64,000 nucleotides of DNA from Xenopus tropicalis. Taxonomy: Eukaryota; Chordata; Amphibia; Anura; Pipidae. The number at the start of each line of letters is the position of its first letter. Position 1 is the stretch's first letter. The stretch covers positions 50,729,358-50,793,357 of the forward strand of contig NC_030683.2 of NCBI RefSeq assembly GCF_000004195.4, in the 5' to 3' direction. Both the position numbers and the translations under genes were made by a program. The notes under the pieces are model-generated. The model was given only the letters and a program-made list of their open reading frames with translations. It did no database searches and was not told the DNA's origin. Shown here piece by piece: positions 23,721-34,518 of the stretch.

Positions 23721-25055
23721 AAGTATTTTGGCTGAAAGAATTTTGACAATCCTTCAATGCTCCGCCAGGAATTAATAGCGTCAGCAAGGCGCATTTTTTT
23801 CCCAAAACAATATTTTTGTGGCTATGGGCCGGGGAGCTGTGTGAAACTATAACTATAACTGGAAATCAAGTTGGCTCCTGTAGTTCCCCTTCTTTCTTAT
23901 TTCGCTGGGTGCATAGAATTCAATAATGGAAAATGGAAGGAACAAGGAGGATATCGGGCAAGCTTTACCCATTTCCAAAAAAGTTAACATTCCACAGCTA
24001 TTTTTAAGGACATTCCTTAAAGTCAAAACAAGTCAACAAATGATGCTCATTTATTTATAATATTTTTAAAATGGACCCCTTATTTGTTGTTTTATATGTT
24101 TCTGATTAAAATCCAGATCCCAGGAAACTAAGACAAGGAGACTGTCTCACATTATAGCAAGCTGACTAGATCAACCATTTAACTAGTAACAAACCGAAAA
24201 GCTGAATGCATCCTTACAACGCCTGGAAACATTGATTTGCTCAGCTTATAATAAGAAAAGAAACATTTTGTGTAAAAGCAAAAATTTGAAATAGCACAGG
24301 AGCAAGTTGCAAAGTGCAAAGCAAATACATTTTTACTTCTAACGTTTGCTAAATGACAACTCCAATCATTCTGGTTGTAAGGATGCAAATAACTGTAGCT
24401 TATAAAAGAAATGATATGCCATATGTATACATTCTATACTCACTGTATGGAGAGTCTAAATGAGGTTATGCAAACCAAAATGAGAGACAGATACAAAAAT
24501 GTGTGATATTTAATATAGAATAGTTGAATTTCCTGTTAGATTTAATAATTTATTTTAGTATATTTCACATATGTTACTCGAGATTTCCGATTCCAATCTT
24601 GCTCACTTCAGTGAGCAAAAACCTAGCAGGAGCTGTCAGGCACAATAGTTCCTCGGCTGTGAATTCTAATTAGCTTTCTACAACTGACATAAAGCACTGG
24701 CTAAAATTAGAAAGTCAAATCTCAAGTGGAATTTACCCAGGACAAACTCCCTTATTATATCTTATAGAAAACTGTAATGCAGTAATTTTAATGTTTGCAA
24801 AACTGAGTAGAGAAATAAACAGTAGATTCAAATGATCAGCCATTGAGTAAATTAACACTAGGAATCCTGAAAATACAGGATTCATTATGTTCATGGGGCA
24901 ATAGAGACATTCCCAGACACTGGTATAATGCATAGCACTAGATAATTGGCTAGATAGTGGATACGGGTTACCCCACTTACTAAGGTACTATGGGGCAGAT
25001 TTGTGAAGACAGAAATCACCTCAGAAAAGCTCACCCACTTTCTATTCATACCTAG
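23721..25055. other. intergenic; no gene recognised
   Basis: Nothing recognisable as coding. The AT-rich sequence may include old repeats I cannot name. Confidence 0.35.
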
Positions 25056-25318
25056 ACGTGCAGAGGTGCATTGAGAAACTTGCCTCAGGCAGCAGCACCC
25101 CTGAAATTACAGGGGGCGGAAATAAGCTGCTCCTAGTAACTTTAAAAACCAGAAATTTGGCTCTGCTAGTGCAGAGAGCATGACTGCGCTCTCTACACTA
25201 GTGATGCGCCCCCCCTGGACCCCCTCTGGCACTGCAAAGGAAAGCACTGGGAGGCCAAGGGGGGGCATCAGGGAACTTGCCTCAGGTGGCTCAGGGGCAA
25301 GAAATGCCCCTATAGATG
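25056..25318. repeat. GC-rich dispersed repeat nested in another repeat
   Basis: Contains AACTTGCCTCAGGCAGCAG near the left and its variant AACTTGCCTCAGGTGG near the right, with a C-run (CGCCCCCCC). A second member lies at about 56895-57115 (CTCACCTCAGGTGGCAG, TCTAGTGCAGAGA). The flanks (24995-25055 and 25325-25375) belong to the palindromic repeat also seen at 3440. Confidence 0.55.
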
Positions 25319-25408
25319 TGTATTTATCAGTGGGTGAAAGTTAGACTTCTCTATGGTGGCCAAGGAGAAAGATGGATGAGCTCCTTGAGTACACTCTTTC
25401 CAGCCTTA

Positions 25409-25809
25409 AGGTGGCCATACACGTTCAGATTTTAGTAATTTTCTGATGAACATTCGGATAGCGGTTGTACGTTTAAATTGCAACAATTTGAAACTAACAT
25501 TCAGACAAAAATTATAGGATAAAACCCCTGAAATACAAATTGGAGGATTTGTACATGTTTTGAACATGAAATAGTTGGCAGACACCAATCGTTTGAAAGT
25601 GACTTCCATTGTAGGTCCCCCAAGGATATTGCCTGATACATAATACATACGTAAATTTTATCATTAGCCGACCAAAATTTCTAACCTGGACAACGGACTA
25701 AATGACCAATTGCCATAGTACGAAAACTATCGGTACGATAATCACATGGTCCGAAAATTGCACAAAACTGGGTTTTCTACGATTTTATCAGTACATGTAT
25801 AGCCGCCCT
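25409..25809. mobile_element. AGGTGGCC-family foldback element, copy 1
   Basis: Starts AGGTGGCCATACACG after TTA (25406-25408). The decayed right end is ACATGTATAGCCGCCCT. Family members with clear ends lie at 31325-31479 and 56385-56708. Confidence 0.55.
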
Positions 25810-27119
25810 GCCCTGTTAATACAGACTGGACAGTATGGTGCTTCATTTAGAATTTCACTAGACTGTGCTATAGTACACAAGACACAGATACTAAATGAAA
25901 CATGGAAGTATAGTCACCCTTGTGTGTTTGTATGTGCCAATGGGCAAAATAGCCCTGGCACTTAAAGTAATTAGACATGTGCATTGCCAAATTGAAGATG
26001 CAATTACTTACTGCCATGCCCGGGCCCACCTAAGCAAGTGACAAGCATCTCAATCTACCAGCCAGTAATTATGAAGGCTATGTACAACCCTATTGCAATG
26101 AAGGATGGTATATGGTCTGACACCCCTAATCCCCCCATGACTGGATTTTCCTTTATCCTTGGGATATAGCAGTGCAAGTCCATGCTTTTGCTCCAAGCAT
26201 TGTTTTTATAGTGTTCTCACTGTTTCTTAACATACTGTATGCATATGTTGCTTATTCACTACTAGGTTTATCTGGCTACAACCATGATCAATTGTCATTA
26301 GCTGGCTTATTAATCAGGGAGATATCTTATTTCTTAATGTTTATCTCTCATAGGGCCTTGTTTATACTGCTATTTACCTTTCACCACCCTGATGGGGATG
26401 TAACTGTTTAGGTGCAGCTCTTGGGTTACCATGATTTACCAACTATCTGTTATGCCTGTTATTACATTATGCCATCCTTTGTCTCAACAACATTTTCATC
26501 CTTTAAAGTAAGTAATATTTGACTTATCAGGTAATATTTGACTTATCGAGGTCTTCTGTCAGTTATAGCAGGGCATGCTTCTGCTTCTGTCTTTATTTCT
26601 TTAGCATGCATACTGCTTCTGCATACTGCTGAATATACTGATTATTCTATCACTATCAGTTTTGACAGCCCTGTCTGTCACAATTAAGTCTACTTAGCTG
26701 GTTTACCATATTGTTAAGATATTTTAACTCAAACCATTTACCCTGAATACAGTTTTGTTCATAACACTGCTAAATGCTCTAACACAGCTGTTTCATTACT
26801 TCTTCTTCACTGCTCCTCCTCAGGGGGGATGTAACCCTATAACTGCAGCTTTTGGGTTACTATGTTCAACTGCCAGATCCACCTGTTACTATATAATATT
26901 CTCTGTCTTAGCAGCATTTTCCTCCTTTAGATAGTGATAGAGCTATAACAGATGGCTTATCAGCCACAGGTATAATGTGTTGTCAGATGTTTTCCTAGTT
27001 AACGGGTATTGCTTACAAAATAAATTCTTTATAATATCTTCAAGCACCTGCCAATAGGCATAGTCCCCACTGTTACGATTTGCATTGGATAAGCTATATA
27101 AGATGGTTTTATAATACTG
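25810..27119. other. intergenic; no gene recognised
   Basis: Two similar blocks near 26400-26540 and 26825-26960 share GATGTAAC..., CTTTTGGGTTAC / CTCTTGGGTTAC and AGCAGCATTTTC / ACAACATTTTC, suggesting a diverged local duplication or two copies of an old repeat. No coding signal. Confidence 0.4.
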
Positions 27120-27544
27120 TTAAAGGAACAGTAACACCAAAAAATGAAAGTGTATAAAAGTAACTAAAACATAATGTGCTGCTGCCCTGCACTGATAAAA
27201 GTTGTGTGTTTACTTCAGAAAGTCTACTATAATTTATATAAATAAGCTACTATGTTGCCATGGAGGCAGCCATTCAAAGGAGAAAAGGCACAGGTACATA
27301 GCAGATAACAGATAAAACACTATTGTATTCTACAGAACTTATCTGTTATCTGCTATGTAACCTGTGCCTTTTCTCCTTTTTTCCAGCTTGAATGGCTGCC
27401 CCCGTGGCTACACAGCAGCTTATTATATAAATTATAGTAGTGTTACTGTAGCAAACACACCAGTTTTACCAGTGCAGGGCAACAGTGCATTATATTTTTA
27501 TTACTTTAAAGCTCTTTCATTTTTTGGTGTTACTGTTCCTTTAA
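27120..27544. mobile_element. T2/Kolobok-type MITE with TTAA ends, 425 bp
   Basis: The ends TTAAAGGAACAGTAACACC and its complement are inverted and include TTAA (27120-27123 and 27541-27544). Subterminal arms (GCAGATAACAGATAA / TTATCTGTTATCTGC) extend the hairpin. The TTAAAGG terminus is the hallmark of the Xenopus T2 family. Confidence 0.88.
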
Positions 27545-28002
27545 AAGACTCACTTTATTATAGGGTGAAGATTGAGCAGTATACATACTGTATGTATATT
27601 TTTATTCATATTGCGCTGCTTATGTATGCAGTGCTGTACAGCAGTAAATAAATAAATTAATAGAACAAACAGGGGTCATTACAGTAATAAATAAGTTCTA
27701 AGTGTCAAATAGACAAGAGGAAGGAGTTTCCTGCCCAGTAGAACTTACAATCTAACTAGGTTGGTAACTTGCAGACACCAACATAACTTATTCTCTTAAC
27801 CATTATAGGCATACTGCACCACCAAATTTGCTGAAGGGAACATTCTACCTTGAGTAACACTTTAGTAAAGGGCAAGTCCAAGTATAATATCTGTAAGCAC
27901 CACTCCCCTCTTATAGTTTTGATAAATAACCCAGGATTCCTGCCCAGGATGGATTACATAGACTTATAGTCTTATTTACTGCTCCAACTAATACATTTCT
28001 AA

Positions 28003-28202
28003 GGGTGAAGACGCACAGAGCTACTAGTACCAGCTATTTGTCCCAGCTACTAAAATAGACAAAGTTGATCCTTTACTGATAATTGTCTCTACATGTGTTT
28101 TAGCAGAGGCAGTTCTCAGTATTGTCTATGGCAGGGTATTTTCTAGCGTTTATTAGCCGTAAAAAAAGTAGCTGCTACTAGTAGCTCTGTGCGTCTTCAC
28201 CA
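28003..28202. mobile_element. small foldback MITE (GGGTGAAGACGCACAG ends)
   Basis: The left arm GGGTGAAGACGCACAGAG then CTACTAGTA is inverted at the right as TACTAGTAGCTCTGTG then CGTCTTCACC. The flanking triplets are TAA and TTA, so the duplication is approximate. Confidence 0.75.
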
Positions 28203-28969
28203 TTAGACAAAGACCAACTAGTCCAAATAGATAAAGATAAATTACTGGCTATCAAGCCTTTTTCTGCCACAGACCACCAATAATATATACAAATTTAGCA
28301 TTATTGTCTTTGTTGAGGCGGCCCACAAATATTTGAACTCCCCCTTTTGACTGACCTCTTGTGCTCCTTAGAAGATTCCCCCTTAAGCTTTATAAAAAAT
28401 CTACAAAAGCCTTGAACACACAACAGATATTACGTAACTAAATGTCATACAACTATGAAACAAAGACTAAGCAGTGGAGTTACAGGCGGTACAGGCCAGC
28501 ATTATGGTCAGCGACTTATTCCATAGCTTTTGATGTAGTAGAATACAAGAATGAAATGATAAAATTCTGACAATGGTACTGTGCCCTGGACTTATGTCAT
28601 AAAGCGACACAGAGGAGAGGCTAGCAGATGAGAGCCTATATGCTGGGTAACCTGGAGTGTAACCATAAATGGTAGGACTGAACCATACACCAAGAGAAAG
28701 TGAAATGTAATACTATATGTGAAAACAAAATAACGGTAGGTGCAAAAAGTCAGAGGCTACTGGCAGGCTGAGGCAGAGTCCAGTAATCAGGCCCAGTAGT
28801 TGGGACAGAAGTCGGGACAGGCAGCAGGCCAAAAGTCAAAAACAGAAGATCCACAAGAACAGAGAAAAGAGGGGTACTGGACTACAGGAATCAGGCAGGG
28901 GACAAAAAACCAGACAGGGACGTAGTATGGCAAGATAGATCCTAGCTGGGGAGCTAAATGACCAAGCAC

Positions 28970-29213
28970 CAGGGCTGGAACTAGGGGTAGGCAGAAGAGG
29001 CACCTGCCTAAGGCGTCACGATTAGGGAGGGCGGGTGCCAGGCAGGTACCACTCTTTCCTACCGCTAGTCTGTGCTCTCTTGTCATTGCCCCTACAACTT
29101 GCCATTGCCTGGCAGGGACATTGACCCCCTGTGACAGTATTGCACATGCACACATGAACACCGGGGGGGGGGGGGGCAATCGGGCGGTTGGCTTGACCTG
29201 TTCCTGCCTCCTG
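28970..29213 (-). mobile_element. hAT-type non-autonomous element, copy 1
   Basis: Begins CAGGGCTGGAACTAGGGG and ends ...CTGCCTCCTG. It is flanked by perfect 8-bp duplications CCAAGCAC (28962-28969 and 29214-29221). It contains a G16 run at 29163. It is the reverse orientation of the relative at 44122-44399. Confidence 0.82.
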
Positions 29214-29221
29214 CCAAGCAC

Positions 29222-31321
29222 TGTGCATTTGCCAGAGGTAGGCTTATAAAGGCCCTTTATTGAAGGGTGAGCAACAAATGGAGATAATAAGGTGGGCAGA
29301 GAAAGAGGAAGCAGACCTGGGGAGAAATCTGATCAGGACCATGCCTAACAGCCTCCAGTGGCTCAGTTGGTTAATGCTCAGCCCAGGGACTGAATCCAGA
29401 CAGATCCTGACAACATAATAGAATTTGGAATAATGCCTCTGGCCATGCTGGAGATGCCTAGAGAATACAGGCTCTTTGTTACATATTTTTTTTTAATGCC
29501 CCAAAACCTACCCTTATTGAGAGAAGATTTGGAACTTTTATAAAAAAAAATTCTGACGGCACCTGTAAATGACCTGGCAAATATATTACTATTTCACTTG
29601 AATAGGTCTGTATCCCAGTTTTTCTCCACAGTAGAACCTTTTCTCTTAAATGCTGGAAAATGCTTATCCTTTTACTTTACAAAGCCCTCCCACCATTAAA
29701 GTATTGAGAACAAATTGAATGAACTACAGCGCTTTGAAGAATTGTCCACTAACAATTCTGAATTGTGTTAGATAGATCAGATCAGTCTGTTTGGAGAAGA
29801 CTGAGATAACAGCCCACTGAGATCTTTTCTTTCCCTTTTTACCCACCATCTGTTCCACAACCCCTCCGACTTCCTTTCTTTTCCAGTGGTCACTGTTTTT
29901 ACCCATTAATCCCATCTCCCTATCCTACTTACAACCCCAGTGATGATTGACGCCTAAACATGACCAGAGTACTGCAGTAGAAAATGTGTTGTTCTGTTCA
30001 CATGATTTTTTGTGTTATGCAAATTTTTTTGCAGTTTCTAAAGTTTTTTTAAAGTTTCGAGAAAGCAAAACGGGACAGATTCGCTAATTATTAGTGATCA
30101 TAATTTCTTTTTTTTCACCAAAATGATAAGCTCTCTGGACAAATAAAAAGATCTGGTAACTTAATTATGTTTTATAGCCAATCAACTCATAGCTCATACC
30201 GTAATAACATTAGGATCGACAAAGCACTGGAATATCTAGAGGCTTAATATGATTTTTTTTATCCCAATGTAACATGTCCTTTCCCCAGTCACTGCATCAT
30301 TATATTTCAGACTTGTGCTATTTTAGAAGAATGACTTTTTGTGCATCATGGCTAAATAACAATCACTGGTAATTTATCAAGATACACTGAACAGTTTAAT
30401 AGAAGGGGGTGAGCCCAGATAGAACATTGTGAGCATGTTCAAGAAAGGCTGCAGGCTTTTCTTTTCCTGCAACTGTGCAAAGTAGCAGTTATTCGCAGAT
30501 ATAATCCTGATGCCATGTCACTAGATTCTAAGAAAGAACTTCCAATTGTCTGTCAGTCAGATATCTAGGGCAGATTCTATATATTTTCCACTTCTTGCCA
30601 AGTCTTCTCTCATTATTTTCTATGTCATTCACCAGATATTCTTGTTTTTCCCTTTTCTTTTTGTTCATTACTATAACCAATCTCTGCTTTGTTGTTTTTC
30701 TTGTGCAAAAAATTTGAACACATTCTGCATTGTTTTTGTTTTTATTGATCCACAACAACCATTCCAACCATTCATCCACAACAACAAAAGACAGCATATC
30801 CAAATGATTATAACTATGTTTAAAGAGAATGTCAGTATTCAATAATGTTAGCAATTACAGAAAGAACTGAAATATTGAATTGAAAATATTACAGTATTTT
30901 GAATAAGAAACAATTAGGAGTGATTCTCTTTCCACAACTTAGGAACATATTAAGTCCTACCCCATATTGGTTCATAACTATTTTTCATTTCACTGCCCCC
31001 CTTTGTACGCTTAAATTCCATTAGTGGTGGTAGTTTTTATATAGAGTTCATATAGCAGGACAACCATTTCAGCAATGCTGTTACAACTGTATGCCAATGA
31101 CTACGTGTTGTATAATACAAGATTTAAATGTCAAATAAAGCAACTTTGATTTTTGACCGCTAAAAAGAGGTCTATGAAGTATGTGTCTATACTGTGTAAA
31201 TCCAGGGGACTCTCCTCTTCTGCTGCGTTGGGGTGCAGCACTCGGATCACCATCCAAGACAGTGGGTGAGCCAGATTGTAAATGGGAGTACTCTACGTTT
31301 CAGTAGAAATTCAATGAGCAC
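29222..31321. other. intergenic; no gene recognised
   Basis: AT-rich sequence with scattered short frames (for example on both strands at 30528-30854) that lack homology I recognise and codon-like structure. Confidence 0.35.
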
Positions 31322-31324
31322 TAA

Positions 31325-31479
31325 AGGTGGCCACACACAGGCAGATTTAAGCTGCCAATATAGTTGCTTAAGACTGATACGTCAGCTTATCTGCGTGTGT
31401 ATGGGGGTCCTCCGTCCTACCCGACTGATACCTGGCTGAAAATCACCAAACTAGCAGATCTTATAGTGTATGGCCATCT
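31325..31479. mobile_element. AGGTGGCC-family foldback element, copy 2
   Basis: Left end AGGTGGCCACACAC, right end GTGTATGGCCATCT. Perfect TAA duplications at 31322-31324 and 31480-31482, Harbinger-like. Confidence 0.78.
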
Positions 31480-31482
31480 TAA

Positions 31483-33507
31483 GATTCATATAGCGCTGCT
31501 ATTTTGAAAATTTACTCCAGAAGTGACCCTGGAAATGCTAGATACAGCTTGCACCCAATTTGCGTCAAAACACAAGTGCAGTTGCTTTCATTTTAAAGCA
31601 TCAAGTGCAAAGCTACAGTTAATGTGGAATGATGATAAATTTCTGCATTATGGGTAAAAAAAAGTGTGAGATTGCACTTTACATATTGTACTTGCATCTT
31701 CTCAGTTGCTAGGGATTATTGCACTGGTAAAATTTAGCACTTTTGTACTAAATAAGCCCAGTGTCACATTAGTAAACAACTAGTAAGTGGATTGACAGTT
31801 GTACATTTTGTTACTATCATTGGGAACAGTAACATACTCGCTTTTCTACTTGTGTATCTAGGAATATCATCAAAATACAATCTTTGTAAAGCATGCAGAA
31901 ATCTGTTCTTGTGCCACATCAATAAGAAAAAAACTTTCAAATAAAAAAAAATAATTCATTGCATTGTTTATGAAGTAATGGCAAATGTTTGGCTTTTCTG
32001 ATTATAATAGAAGTGTTAGATATAGGCGAGAGCTTTTACAGAGGCAGATAATATTGATAAGATTACAATTTAAATCACTCTATTTTGCAGAGTTTTTCTT
32101 TATGCAGCTGTGCTGTGATTACATAACACTGTCTAATGAAAACAGATGGAACATTTTCAAAGGAGGTTGTTATTGCACATAATGCATGATTCTCTTGATT
32201 TGGCCCAAGAGCCTCTACAAAGCATCTAAACTGTTTTAGAGAATAATTATTGAAGAATCAGATTGGTCACAGAAAAAGAAGACTTTTTGCAAGATAAACG
32301 GCACAGTGAAATAAATGTTCACATGTAATTAAACGTTAAGCTAAGAGGAATCTGGAAAAAATTTTTTGCTTATTAAACCATTGGGATATCTCCTAATATG
32401 AACAGGTACTGGCTTCTTGTTCACATTAAATTTGCTTATACATTTCAGTACAATATCCTGCGTCCCCGAGAAGTGTTCTGTGCTATTATAGAGCAGGTAG
32501 TCTTTCAGTTTTGAGCAACATGACCTAAATCTTCTAAAACATAAAAACTTAAAACAAAAAAACCCATTAGGACTGTTTTGCCAAAACCACAAATCCCATT
32601 GGTGGACCCCCCTCAGTCTGCACAAACAGCTTGTCCCCCAATGGCATTGTCATACAATTACAATATGAATGTGCATGGGGGAGACTGGCAGTAAACATTC
32701 CACGCAACATTTGAAAACTAGAAAGTGGCATGCTGTTACCCCTGGCACATAGTTCCGCACCCCAAAATACTATGACCGTAAAAAAAAGCATTAAAAAAAC
32801 ACAGACATGCCAGTAAGTTAACTGCAAAAATGACCAATGAGTACTCCATTAATCAAGACATGCCAGTAAGAACAGTGCATAATGGATTAATGAACACTAT
32901 TAAAATTCTTCCCAAGGCAATTCATGTGATTTATATTAGAAGAGGGGGGAGGAGGCACCAGAAAAAAAAAATAGTTATATTGGATTTGGCCTCATTCCCA
33001 ATCACCAGTCTCACCCAAGATTCCAGAAATGAACAATATAAAGTAAGCCAAGGTCCAAGAATAGACATAAGGCACTTTTGGTATAATACAATACAATACA
33101 TTTTTTTTAAAGCTTTTACTTTTTAATTTTGCATAGTTTTCAATACAAGGAATACAAATAACAAAAGGAGGCAAAGGCACCAAACCAAAAATTATGGCGG
33201 TATATTATGCATTCAGATATTTTGCTGTTCAAGCCAGGTACCACATATGGCATTGAATTTCTCTAAACAACCTCTTGCTAGATAGATCAGTTTTTGGCTT
33301 GGAAGGGAATTATCTACCAACTATTGCCAAAACTAAAGAGAAGGGGCATCTAAGGAGTTCCAATGCATAAGAATGGCCTTTTAAGTGTAGTAAAGCAGTT
33401 GTACGTAGCATGCTCTGGAGTGGGACTGGAGTTTTATATGACATATTAAAAATACAATACAATTTACTGCGCAAAGAAATCTATAACAGGTGGAGGTGGG
33501 AGTGAGA
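31483..33507. other. intergenic; no gene recognised
   Basis: Open minus-strand stretches at 32341-32827 have no recognisable family. The rest is AT-rich non-coding sequence. Confidence 0.35.
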
Positions 33508-33662
33508 CAGGCCTGGACTGACAGTCTGTGGGTTTTGGCAAATGCCAGAGGGGCTTCTATAAAATGCCATAGACAATCACTATTTTGTGGACCTGTGGAG
33601 GCTGTTTGGGCCTCTGTTTACTTAAAAAGCCAGAGCCTATTTTAAGTCCCAGTCTGGGCCTG
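33508..33662. mobile_element. short hAT-like MITE (CAGGCCTGGACTG ends)
   Basis: Left end CAGGCCTGGACTGACAG, right end CCCAGTCTGGGCCTG, inverted to each other. The flanks (GAGTGAGA / GCAGAGAG) are only weakly alike, so the target duplication is decayed. This terminus is very common in Xenopus. Confidence 0.65.
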
Positions 33663-33785
33663 GCAGAGAGGCACCAGAAGAGATATAAAGAAAGAATCCT
33701 ATGGATGGTGGAGGAGTTGACTGAGCCATAGGTGGATAATTGTTGAACAACTGCATGAGAAAGACAAAAGGGTAGCCGCCAGATG

Positions 33786-34030
33786 TTAAAGAGAACATAT
33801 CATGTAAAAAAACAAGAATCCACCAATTCATTATACTCTTTTAAATGTAGAAGAAATTATAAAGTTTATCTATTCCACTTCCCACTGGCTCCTTCTAGAA
33901 GCTGTGCAGGGGAGCCGGTGGCATTTAGCACACTGCACTATAGAATAGGAACTTCTCAACAGCTAGGGTGACCTGATAATAAACTGAAGCCTGTCTTTGC
34001 TTGTGTGACAGTAGAGCTAATTGGTTATTA
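33786..34030 (+). repeat. dispersed repeat shared with 5570-5735
   Basis: Begins TTAAAGAGAACATATC. It then carries GCTGTGCAGGGGAGCC, AGCACACTGCACT and GTCTTTGCTTGTGTGA as in the 5.6-kb copy. The right end is not defined. 34031-34466 shows no gene. Confidence 0.6.
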
Positions 34031-34466
34031 TTAAATATAATGATAATTTTTAGCCATATGGCACTGCCATTCATAAACCAAATCTGTATTATGTAAAACT
34101 GACAGTGTGAATAACATTACCTTTATGTAACATTTTTGTTATTGTTGAGTCATGAATATCATTAAGTAATTGTAATATAAAGCTACATTTAACAGATAAA
34201 TGGCTAGGTACTATTGTAGTTACTGGTCATGATATTCATTTAGATAATCAGATAATAGAGAAGAGAAACAGATAATGGCTTTTTACATGCAATAGCCACT
34301 GGTCACTTACTACAGCTCTATCAGGCAAAATATTAGCTTCTTTTGCTTAGCCCATTTTGGAACAGAAATATGCAAATCAAGGGAACTGGATTCATCCTTT
34401 AATTATCTACAAGATTTAGGCAACCACTATATAAAAAAAGGAACAGCTATTGTGTCTCTCCCCTAG

Positions 34467-34518
34467 ATTTATTTGGCGCTACAGGAGCCCTTTGGTCTCC
34501 CTATGTATGGGAGAGCAG
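34467..34518 (+). CDS. tentative first coding exon of the RAP1GDS1-like gene
   Basis: A good acceptor (TGTCTCTCCCCTAG, ending 34466) and a strong donor (CAG|GTAAGC at 34519) bound 52 bases. The ATG at 34503 gives MYGRA plus one base, G. Joining G to AT of the next exon makes Asp, the same phase and a similar context to the human start (Met-Ala-Asp). The frame is open through the whole exon, so an earlier start is also possible. The ATG context is weak. There is no homology to confirm it, only splice sites and phase. Confidence 0.4.

Noticed and set aside
28787..29228. 144-codon minus-strand frame
   Set aside because: It runs through the hAT-type element and a G16 tract; no recognisable domain.
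30528..30854. Overlapping roughly 100-codon frames on both strands
   Set aside because: Low-complexity AT-rich sequence with no family resemblance or splice context.
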